Positions 1 through 9,052 of a stretch of 13,103 nucleotides of DNA are shown one piece after another. The notes under the pieces are model-generated. The model saw only the letters and a program-made list of their open reading frames with translations, was not told where the DNA came from and made no database searches. This DNA comes from DATLFI01 sp035524895 (GTDB taxonomy: Bacteria > Acidobacteriota > Thermoanaerobaculia > Multivoradales > Multivoraceae): positions 1-13,103 of the forward strand of contig DATLFI010000104.1 in assembly GCA_035524895.1 (NCBI GenBank), read 5' to 3'. The position numbers and the translations under genes are program-made. Within the stretch, counting starts at the first letter, position 1, and every line of letters begins with the position of its first letter.

Positions 1-748
1 CGAGAAACGCACCAAGCGCCAGCGAGAAGCCGAGCCGTTCGGTGAGCAGCGCGGTGCCGGCGCACACGCCCAAGGCACCCAGCAGAAAGACCTCCCGCAT
101 GCGCGAGTACGCGAACGCTCGCAGCAGCCGAGGGAACAGGAAGCGCGCCGCGTAGAACAGAGCGACCAGCCCGATCAGCGAAATCGCGAAGCGGAGCAGG
201 ATCGAGACCAGCGAGCCGCCGCCTTCGCCGCCGAGCACCGGCAGCATGACGATCATCGGCACCACCAGGAAGTCCTGGAACAACAGGATGCCAAGCGTCG
301 CGCGACCCGCCGGGGTCTCTGTCTCCTCGCGCTCCTGCAGCAGCTTGACCACGACCGCGGTGCTGGACAGCGCGATCAGGAACCCGAGGAACAGCGCCTG
401 CTGCCAGTCGAAGCCGAGCAGCATGGTGAGGCCGGCCACCGCGGCGATGGTGAGCCCGGTCTGGCCGCCGCCACCGACCAGGAATATGCGGCGCAGCTCC
501 CGCAGCCGCTCGAGCGAGAGCTCGATGCCGATCGCGAAGAGCAGCAGCACCACGCCGAGCTCTGCGAACACCTCGACGTCCGATGTCTCTCGCAGCAAGC
601 CGAGGCCCGAAGGACCGATCAGCAATCCTGTGACCAGCAGCCCTACCACCGAGGGAAGGCGCAGGCGGCCGCAGACCAGCAACACGCCCACAGCGACGCC
701 GAGCACGACGGCGGCGTCACGCAGGAACACCGTCACGTGCTCAGCCAT
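1..748 (-). CDS. CPA2-family cation/proton antiporter (KefB/KefC-like), C-terminal part missing
   Basis: The first 249 residues of a polytopic inner-membrane exchanger are visible; the gene runs off the left edge. Several hydrophobic helices are present. Family landmarks are GPSGLGLL (about residues 45-52), a glycine-rich helix ending in GIELS (63-78), SSTAVVVKLL (128-137) and LFQDFLVVP (156-164). The Q158-D159 pair sits where CPA2 proteins carry the ion-binding aspartate. KefC-type K+/H+ exchangers have Gln-Asp here, while NhaA/NapA types have Asp-Asp, so a K+ or Na+/H+ exchanger of the Kef type is the best reading. Whether a C-terminal RCK/TrkA-N domain follows cannot be seen. The ATG at 746-748 lies 8 bases inside the preceding CPBP gene, which implies translational coupling. 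Family assignment is confident; the substrate is inference. Confidence 0.9.
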   Translation of the reverse strand, partial: MAEHVTVFLRDAAVVLGVAVGVLLVCGRLRLPSVVGLLVTGLLIGPSGLGLLRETSDVEVFAELGVVLLLFAIGIELSLERLRELRRIFLVGGGGQTGLTIAAVAGLTMLLGFDWQQALFLGFLIALSSTAVVVKLLQEREETETPAGRATLGILLFQDFLVVPMIVMLPVLGGEGGGSLVSILLRFAISLIGLVALFYAARFLFPRLLRAFAYSRMREVFLLGALGVCAGTALLTERLGFSLALGAFL

Positions 749-1403
749 CGCCCTCGCCGTCCTGCGCGAGCGCAACGCCCCCGGCGCCGGTGCCGTCGAC
801 GTTCTGGGTGCGGGCGAGCCGGGCCAAGCGCCACAGCCCCGCCGCGTTGAAGGCGACGTGCGCGACGATCGCCGCGAGGAGGTTGCTCCGCCACACCACC
901 ATCGCCGCCATCCCGGCGCCTGCGAGCGCCGCGAAGACAGTCCACACGCGGTAGTCGCGACCTGGTCCGCCGTGGAGCAAGGCGAAGATCACGGTGGCCC
1001 ACACCGGGCCCAAGGACCCCTGCACCGCGCCCCTGAAGAAGAGCTCCTCGGCGAAGCCCGAGAGCAGTGCGAGCGCCAGCACCTCGCTCGCGGACAACGG
1101 CCCCAGCACCGATGCCAGCAGGCGATCCACGCGGCGCGCCGCGGGCAGGAACGTGTCAGCCAGCCACCAGACCAGACCAAGCAACGCGGCGAGCGCCAAC
1201 CCCAGCCCCGCATCGAGCCACCAGCCGCCTGGGTCGAGGAACAGCGCGACGGTCACGCCGCTCTCGCGCACGCCGATCCATATCGCCCCGACGGTGGCCA
1301 GGCCGAGATAGAAGACCCAGGCCAGAGCGTAGACCTGGCTCGGCCCGGAGCGTTGGGTGCCCGGTGGAAGGTGCTCGGCTCGCGGTGGGTCGATCTGGTT
1401 CAT
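741..1403 (-). CDS. CPBP-family intramembrane metalloprotease (CAAX prenyl protease/Abi type)
   Basis: A 220-residue membrane protein with several hydrophobic segments and the three conserved CPBP motifs: FAEELFFRG with E119, E120 and R124; a second motif FALLHG with F140 and H144; and HVAFN with H182 and N186. In this family the glutamates and histidines bind the metal and form the active site within the membrane. The family includes eukaryotic type II CAAX proteases and bacterial proteins of mostly unknown substrate, some linked to bacteriocin self-immunity. No prenylation partner is visible here. The gene ends in TGA at 741-743, overlapping the antiporter start, and follows the transaldolase after 76 bases, so it probably belongs to the same leftward transcript. 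The start codon has no clear Shine-Dalgarno sequence, and an internal start is possible. Confidence 0.87.
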   Translation of the reverse strand: MNQIDPPRAEHLPPGTQRSGPSQVYALAWVFYLGLATVGAIWIGVRESGVTVALFLDPGGWWLDAGLGLALAALLGLVWWLADTFLPAARRVDRLLASVLGPLSASEVLALALLSGFAEELFFRGAVQGSLGPVWATVIFALLHGGPGRDYRVWTVFAALAGAGMAAMVVWRSNLLAAIVAHVAFNAAGLWRLARLARTQNVDGTGAGGVALAQDGEGDG

Positions 1404-1479
1404 GCGCCCGGCCGCGGTCCCGCTCCGCTCGCGCCATGCGGCATTGTGGCCCTGCGGCAGCGCTCGAGCCGCGGTTCCT

Positions 1480-2139
1480 TCAGCTCTCGTCGAAGCTGCG
1501 GCCGGTCTCCCGCCAGTCGGCGAGGAAGCGCTCGAGCCCGAGGTCGGTGAGAGGGTGCCGGTACAGCTGCTGCAGGACCTTGAACGGGATCGTCGCGACG
1601 TCCGCGCCGAGCGACGCGCCCTGGATCACGTGCTGCGGGTGGCGCACCGAGGCGACCAGAACCTGTGTCTCGAACTGGTAGTTGGCGTAGATCTCGACGA
1701 TATCCGCGATCAGACGCATGCCGTCGTCGCCGACATCGTCGAGGCGGCCGACGAAGGGAGAAACGTAGCTCGCGCCGACCTTCGCCGCCAGCAACGCCTG
1801 CGCTGGCGAGAAGCAGAGCGTGACATTGGTGCGGATGCCTTCGGCCGTGAACACCTTGACCGCGGCGAGACCAGCGGTGGTGAGCGGTACCTTGACCACC
1901 ACGTTGGGCGCGAGGGCGGCCAGCTGCCTGCCTTGTTGCAGCATCCCGTCCAGGTCGGTGGCAAGCACCTCGCCGCTCACCGGACCGGGGACCAGCCGCG
2001 CGATCTCGCGCACCGTGGGCAGGTAGGGCTTGCCCTGCTTGGCGATCAGGGTCGGGTTGGTGGTCACCCCATCGACCATGCCCCAGCCAAGGCCAGTCTC
2101 GATCTCTTTGAGATCGGCGGTGTCGAGGAAGATCTCCAT
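1480..2139 (-). CDS. tal: Small transaldolase (TalC/FSA subfamily)
   Basis: A 219-residue TIM-barrel aldolase of the short transaldolase/fructose-6-phosphate aldolase family, matching the usual 210-220 residue length. It begins MEIFLDTADL, has the VTTNPTL motif at 25-31, and the Schiff-base lysine K83 in VVKVP. The YVSPFVGRLDD segment (125-135) carries the phosphate-binding arginine R132. Phe129 occupies the position that is Phe in true transaldolases (TalB F178) and Tyr in E. coli FsaA (Y131). That predicts transfer of a dihydroxyacetone unit between sugar phosphates in the cytosolic pentose phosphate pathway, rather than free dihydroxyacetone aldolase activity. The ATG is preceded by GGAG with 5-base spacing. 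It lies 105 bases after gyrA on the same strand. The protein appears complete with all key residues. Confidence 0.93.
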   Translation of the reverse strand: MEIFLDTADLKEIETGLGWGMVDGVTTNPTLIAKQGKPYLPTVREIARLVPGPVSGEVLATDLDGMLQQGRQLAALAPNVVVKVPLTTAGLAAVKVFTAEGIRTNVTLCFSPAQALLAAKVGASYVSPFVGRLDDVGDDGMRLIADIVEIYANYQFETQVLVASVRHPQHVIQGASLGADVATIPFKVLQQLYRHPLTDLGLERFLADWRETGRSFDES

Positions 2140-2144
2140 GCTTG

Positions 2145-2148
2145 CTCC
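2145..2148 (-). promoter_or_regulatory. Ribosome binding site of the transaldolase gene
   Basis: The minus strand reads GGAG five bases before the ATG at 2137-2139. It fixes this start and is one of the few clear Shine-Dalgarno sites in the window. Confidence 0.6.
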
Positions 2149-2244
2149 GTGTCGCTCACGCCCTGTCGTTCTGCGCCGTTTCGAGGGGGCGATGTCGATG
2201 GGGTGGTCGCGGTGGCGTTCCTAGCGATGATAAGGCCTGCGCCT

Positions 2245-4875
2245 CTAGGTCTCCGGTTCCGGTTCAGGTTCCGGCTCCACCTCCGGTTCGCTGTCCGGCT
2301 CGGACGAGCCGCCTTCGGCATCGCCGCCGGACTCGCTCTCGGCGCTCTCGGCGCTCGCGTCGAGGGGCTCGCCGAGGGGCTCGTCGAGGGGTCCTTCCGA
2401 GTCGGCTGCATCTGCGGGATCGGGCTCGGGCTCGGCCCGCTCGGGGATCTTCGCCACCGCGACGATCCGATCCTCGTCGGCGAGACCCATCACCCGCACG
2501 CCCTGCGTCGCGCGACCGATGCGGGACACGCTTCCGGCGGTGATACGGATGATCATCCCTTCGAGCGTGATCAGCATCACTCCCTGGTCGGGCTGCACCT
2601 GTTTGACCGTCACCACCTGGCCGGTCTTCGGGCTCACCCGGAGGCTGATGATGCCCATGCCCCCTCTGCCCTGCACGCGATACTCGTCGAGCGGCGTGCG
2701 CTTGCCGTAGCCCCGCTCCGTGATCGAGAGCAGGTCGCCGGCAGGCTGGAGCGACTCCATCGAGACCACGCGGTCCTCTCGCCGCAGGCTGATACCGCGC
2801 ACGCCGCGCGAGACCCGGCCCATCGCGCGCACATCCGACTCGGGAAACCGGATCGCGTAGCCGCGGGCGGTCGCGAGCAGCAGGTCGTGGCTGCCGTCCG
2901 ACAGGCGCACGTCGAGCAGCCGGTCTCCCTCGTCGACCACGATCGCGATGATGCCGCCCGCACGCGGGTTGGCATAGGCGGCGAGCGTGGTCTTCTTGAC
3001 CACACCGCGCTCGGTGGCGAAGACCAGGAATCGCTCGTCGTCGAACTCGCGCACCGCCAGCGTGTTCGCCACCTTCTGCTGCGGCTCGAGCTGCAACAGG
3101 TTGACGATCGCCTTGCCGCGGGAAGCCGGCCCGAGCTCCGGAATGGCGTGCACCTTGAGCCAGTGGACCTGGCCGTCCTCCGTGAACACCAGGACGTAGC
3201 TGTGCGCCGAGGCGACGTGGAGGTGCTCGACGTAGTCCTCCTCCTTGGTCACCATTCCGGTGCGGCCCTTGCCGCCGCGGTTCTGCGCGCGGTACAGCGC
3301 GAGCGGCGTGCGCTTGACGTAGCCCGAGCTGGTGACCGTGATCACCATGTCCTCGTCCGCGATCAGGTCCTCGATCGTCAGCTCTTGCTCGTAGGGCTGC
3401 AGCTCGGTGCGGCGAGCGTCGCCATAGGCCGCGCGCAGCTCTTGGAGCTCGCGCCGGATCTCGCCAAGGAGAAGCGGGTCGGACTCGAGGATCGCCCGCA
3501 GCCGCTCGATCTTCTGCATCAGCTCGCGGTACTCGTCGACCACCTTGTCGCGCTCGAGCCCGGTGAGCCGCTGCAGCCGCATCTCCAGGATCGCCTGCGC
3601 TTGCGGCTCGCTGAGCGCGAAGTTGCCCATCAAGCGCTCGCGCGCCTCCGCGGGGGAGTGCGAGGTGCGGATCGTGGTGATCACCTCGTCGAGATGGTCG
3701 AGCGCCTTGAGGATGCCCTCGAGGATGTGCGCGCGCTCCTCGGCGTGGCGCAGGTCGAACCGCGTGCGCCGCATCACCACCGTCTTGCGGTGGTCGAGGA
3801 ACAGGCGCAGGATCTCCCGCACCGACAACACCTGGGGCTGGTTGTCGACGATCGCCAGCATGTTCATGCCGAACGTGACCTGGAGCTGGGTCAGCTTGAA
3901 CAGCGTATTGAGGATCACCTCGGGCACTTCGCCGCGCTTGAGCTCGATCACGATCCGCATGCCGCGGCGGTCGGACTCGTCGCGCAAGTCGGAGATTCCC
4001 TCGAGCTTCTTCTCGTGGACCAGCTCGGCGATGCGCTCGATCAGCCGTGCCTTGTTCACCTGGTAGGGGATCTCGGTGACGACGATCGCGTGGCGATCGC
4101 CCTTGAGATCCTCGACCCCGGCGCGGGCCCGAACCTGGATGGCTCCGCGTCCGGTGGCGTAGGCGGAGCGGATGCCGGCGACGCCGTGGATCACGCCGCC
4201 GGTCGGGAAGTCGGGTCCGGGCAGCAGGCGCAGCAGCTCTTCGAACGTCGCTTCCGGGCGGTCGATCAGCAGCTCGAGCGCGGAGATGACCTCGCCGAGG
4301 TTGTGTGGCGGGATGTTCGTCGCCATGCCCACGGCGATCCCCGAGGAGCCGTTGACCAGCAGGTTCGGCAGCTTCGCGGGCAACACCGCCGGCTCGCGTT
4401 CGGAGCCGTCGTAGTTGGGCAGCCAGTCGACCGTTTCCTTGTCGATGTCGTCGCGCAGCAGCTCCTCGGCCAGACGCGTCAGGCGAACCTCGGTGTACCG
4501 CATCGCCGCCGGGTTGTCCCCGTCGACCGAGCCGAAGTTGCCCTGGCCGTCGACCAGCGGGTAGCGCATCGAGAAGTCCTGCGCCATCCGCACCACGGTG
4601 TCGTAGATGGCGGAGTCACCGTGCGGGTGGTACTTGCCCATCACCTCGCCGACGATGCGCGCCGACTTCTTGTACGGGCGGCTCGCCGTGTTCCCGCTCT
4701 CCCACATGCCGAAGAGCGCCCGGCGGTGCACCGGCTTGAGGCCGTCGCGCACATCGGGCAGCGCGCGACCGATGATCACGCTCATCGCGTAGTCGAGGTA
4801 GCTGCGTCGCATCTCCTCCTCGAGCCAGACCGGCTTGGTCTGCTCGGGGGGCAGCGTGGGGGTCTCGTTGCTCAT
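2245..4875 (-). CDS. gyrA: DNA gyrase subunit A
   Basis: The 876-residue breakage-reunion subunit of gyrase, which works as A2B2 to introduce negative supercoils using ATP. The winged-helix/tower core spans roughly residues 15-500, with the catalytic tyrosine Y127 in AAMRYTE. The quinolone-determining region reads KYHPHGDSAIYDT with Ser88 and Asp92 (E. coli S83 and D87), the sensitive-type residues. The C-terminal beta-pinwheel (about 505-810) starts with the GyrA box QNRGGKG at 531-537, which identifies gyrase rather than topoisomerase IV; a degenerate repeat QGRGGMG lies at 735-741. Residues about 812-876 form an acidic Pro/Glu/Ser/Asp tail ending in Pro-Glu repeats. The start matches family N-termini, but GGAGG lies too far upstream (4898-4902) to act as a normal ribosome site. 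It follows gyrB by 179 bases. Confidence 0.98.
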   Translation of the reverse strand: MSNETPTLPPEQTKPVWLEEEMRRSYLDYAMSVIIGRALPDVRDGLKPVHRRALFGMWESGNTASRPYKKSARIVGEVMGKYHPHGDSAIYDTVVRMAQDFSMRYPLVDGQGNFGSVDGDNPAAMRYTEVRLTRLAEELLRDDIDKETVDWLPNYDGSEREPAVLPAKLPNLLVNGSSGIAVGMATNIPPHNLGEVISALELLIDRPEATFEELLRLLPGPDFPTGGVIHGVAGIRSAYATGRGAIQVRARAGVEDLKGDRHAIVVTEIPYQVNKARLIERIAELVHEKKLEGISDLRDESDRRGMRIVIELKRGEVPEVILNTLFKLTQLQVTFGMNMLAIVDNQPQVLSVREILRLFLDHRKTVVMRRTRFDLRHAEERAHILEGILKALDHLDEVITTIRTSHSPAEARERLMGNFALSEPQAQAILEMRLQRLTGLERDKVVDEYRELMQKIERLRAILESDPLLLGEIRRELQELRAAYGDARRTELQPYEQELTIEDLIADEDMVITVTSSGYVKRTPLALYRAQNRGGKGRTGMVTKEEDYVEHLHVASAHSYVLVFTEDGQVHWLKVHAIPELGPASRGKAIVNLLQLEPQQKVANTLAVREFDDERFLVFATERGVVKKTTLAAYANPRAGGIIAIVVDEGDRLLDVRLSDGSHDLLLATARGYAIRFPESDVRAMGRVSRGVRGISLRREDRVVSMESLQPAGDLLSITERGYGKRTPLDEYRVQGRGGMGIISLRVSPKTGQVVTVKQVQPDQGVMLITLEGMIIRITAGSVSRIGRATQGVRVMGLADEDRIVAVAKIPERAEPEPDPADAADSEGPLDEPLGEPLDASAESAESESGGDAEGGSSEPDSEPEVEPEPEPEPET
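2250..2440 (-). repeat. Low-complexity repeat DNA encoding the acidic GyrA tail
   Basis: Three short repeat families lie in a row inside gyrA. One is CCGGTT/CAGGTT-type hexamers at about 2250-2290, encoding Pro-Glu pairs. One is a 9-base unit at about 2334-2357, encoding Ala-Glu-Ser. One is a 12-base unit at about 2357-2392, seen three times with small changes and encoding Pro-Leu-Asp/Gly-Glu. All unit lengths are multiples of three, so slippage would change tail length without breaking the frame. Confidence 0.7.
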
Positions 4876-4909
4876 CGCGGGGTGTTGCTCGGGGCGGCCT
4901 CCGGGCTAA

Positions 4910-4953
4910 GGGAGGGGAGGGAAGCGGTGGAGGGACAGGGCCGGGGAGCAGGA
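4910..4953 (+). other. G-run cluster in the gyrB-gyrA spacer (possible G-quadruplex)
   Basis: The plus strand has runs of three or more G at 4910-4912, 4914-4917, 4919-4921, 4932-4934, 4938-4940 and 4943-4946, with mostly short spacers and one 10-base spacer. It lies in the 179-base gap before gyrA on the template strand, so the gyrA transcript would be C-rich here. Folding is inferred from the run pattern only. The rest of 4876-5054 shows no terminator with a T-run and no convincing promoter. Confidence 0.4.
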
Positions 4954-5054
4954 CGTGGCGGAGATCTCTCGTCCCAACGGAGCTTCACCGCGCCACACCT
5001 GCGTTGCCTCTACGGTGCTGGACCAGAACTCCGTGGAAGGACTTCGATCCGGCG

Positions 5055-7601
<2,547 letters not shown>

Positions 7602-7783
7602 GGCGAAGTACGCGTGTTCGGGCCGCGGCGGCACCTGGACTGCTGCTTGGGGGCGGCGAGCGACACCGACGATCCCTGCCGGTGTCTCGGATGTGCCGGC
7701 ACGAGCCTGCAAACCGCTCGTCGGCGACCGCTCCGGACCAAACCTGTTTCGCGGGATCGCACACCCGCTCGCGACGCCAGTTC

Positions 7784-7812
7784 AGCGTATCACGAGAGAC
7801 CCTCGACACCAA
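7784..7812 (-). promoter_or_regulatory. Tentative promoter for gyrB
   Basis: On the minus strand TTGGTG (7807-7812), a 17-base spacer and TACGCT (7784-7789) preceded by a TG dinucleotide resemble an extended -10 sigma70-type promoter. Each hexamer matches the consensus at only three of six bases. It lies in the 259-base recF-gyrB spacer, which is long enough to hold a separate gyrB promoter. Apart from this and the hairpin just upstream, I see nothing further in the spacer. Confidence 0.25.
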
Positions 7813-7818
7813 GGTTTC

Positions 7819-7840
7819 GCCGCATCTCGGCGAATGCGGC
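7819..7840 (-). other. Hairpin in the recF-gyrB spacer
   Basis: GCCGCAT and ATGCGGC form a perfect 7-bp stem around an 8-base loop; on the minus strand one G-T wobble and one further pair extend it. It starts 21 bases after the recF stop. No T-run follows, so it is not a classical intrinsic terminator. It could instead be an attenuating or RNA-stabilising structure. Confidence 0.4.
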
Positions 7841-7860
7841 AACTCGTTGTGTTTAAAGGG

Positions 7861-8982
7861 TTAGTGCTCGCACAGGCGGCCCTTCTCGACACGCCAACGA
7901 TGGTCCGGTGCGAGCGCCTCCCAAACCTCGGGACGATTCGATGTGGCCATCACCTGGAGGCGGCCGGCGAACACCGGCCAGACGGCGTGCAGCGTGTCGC
8001 GATCGAGCTCGGCATCGGCGTCGTCGATCAGCAGGGTCGCCGCGCCGCGCTCCCTCTCGACCACACTGGCTTGCGCCGCCAGCAGCAGCAGTCCGATCGC
8101 TTTGCGCTCTCCCGCGGAGGCGCGACTCGCGATCTCCTCTCCTCGCCAACGCAGCGCCAGGCGATCTCGATGCGATCCGACTAGGGGACGTCGCGCCCGC
8201 TGCTCGCCAGGGAGCGCTCGGTCGAGCGCTTCGAGCACCGCAGCGCCTCCTGACGTCGCCGAAGCCGGTGACGGTCGGTACTCGATCTCGACGCTCGTGA
8301 ACGGTAGTCCGCTCAGCAGCGCAGCGTCGGCGAACGCGCGACGCAACGCCGTGACGAAAGCTGCGCGCTGTGCCGCGATGACAGCCACGGCGTCGGCGAG
8401 CAACACGTTCCAGGAAGCGATCTCACGCGTAGAACCGCCGGTGCGCAGCAGGGAGCGCTTCTGGGTGAGCAACGAGCGATGGGAAGCGAAGGACTGGAGC
8501 GAACCGGCGCGGGCGTAGACCACGCCACGATCGAGGAAGCGCCGTCGCGCTCCTGGCGAGCCGAGCAGCATCTCGACCTCGGCCGAAGTCCAGGCCAGAA
8601 CCGGCTGCACGCCCAGGTACCGGGCCAGCAGGACTCGTTCCCCGTTGAGCCGGCGCTCGAGACCACGCGGCCCGCTCCACGACAGCTCGAGTCGAACGCG
8701 TGCCTCGGCGCCGCTCTCGGCGCCCAGGAAGAAACTCCCTTCTCCCTCGAATCGCTCGGACTCGCACGGCTGATGCTCCGGGTCGGCGTCAGCGATCCGT
8801 TGCACGCAGTCTGCGAGGTGACCGCTGCGAAAACTGCGCGTCGTGGCCACGACATAGATCGCCTCGAGCACACTGGTCTTGCCAGCGCCGGTACCACCGA
8901 GCAGGAGATGGCAGCCAGGCTCGACCCCCCAGTCGAGAGGCGCGAGGTTGCGGAACTTCCGGGCGAGGAGCTGACGCAGCAA
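7861..8982 (-). CDS. recF: DNA replication and repair protein RecF
   Basis: A 373-residue SMC-like ATPase that, with RecO and RecR, loads RecA at single-strand gaps and stalled forks. Visible family marks are the FRN element at 10-12, Walker A GGTGAGKTS (29-37), TRSFR (48-52), GSPGARRRFLDRG (141-153), GSHRDRLAL (269-277), the ABC signature region SAGERKAIG (289-297) and Walker B LLIDDADAELD (317-327). The Walker A has Thr31 where most RecF proteins have Asn, and the signature is SAGER rather than the common SQGQQ, so the protein is somewhat diverged. The only start upstream of the conserved N-terminus in this frame is TTG at 8980-8982, with no Shine-Dalgarno. An in-frame stop lies just before it at about 9037-9039. 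It follows dnaN after 66 bases and may depend on coupled translation. Confidence 0.95.
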   Translation of the reverse strand: MLRQLLARKFRNLAPLDWGVEPGCHLLLGGTGAGKTSVLEAIYVVATTRSFRSGHLADCVQRIADADPEHQPCESERFEGEGSFFLGAESGAEARVRLELSWSGPRGLERRLNGERVLLARYLGVQPVLAWTSAEVEMLLGSPGARRRFLDRGVVYARAGSLQSFASHRSLLTQKRSLLRTGGSTREIASWNVLLADAVAVIAAQRAAFVTALRRAFADAALLSGLPFTSVEIEYRPSPASATSGGAAVLEALDRALPGEQRARRPLVGSHRDRLALRWRGEEIASRASAGERKAIGLLLLAAQASVVERERGAATLLIDDADAELDRDTLHAVWPVFAGRLQVMATSNRPEVWEALAPDHRWRVEKGRLCEH

Positions 8983-9022
8983 CGGGTATTCAGCGTCACA
9001 GCGCTGCTTAGCGCTCCACTGC

Positions 9023-9052
9023 TCTCTAGCGCGTCTCTAGCGCGGTCTCTAG
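9023..9052 (+). repeat. 11-base tandem repeat at the dnaN/recF junction
   Basis: TCTCTAGCGCG occurs at 9023-9033 and 9034-9044, and the first seven bases recur at 9046-9052, overlapping the dnaN stop codon. On the minus strand each copy contains TAG. The copy at 9046-9052 supplies the dnaN stop and the next supplies a second in-frame TAG four codons later. Confidence 0.75.

Noticed and set aside
1404..1479. Possible terminator or promoter between the transaldolase and the CPBP gene
   Set aside because: There are CCGCGG palindromes at both ends, but no stable stem with a T-run and no promoter-like hexamers.
7602..7712. Longer GyrB from TTG at 7712
   Set aside because: The added 37 residues show no GyrB homology, TTG is a rare start, no ribosome site is present, and an in-frame ATG lies closer to the conserved core.
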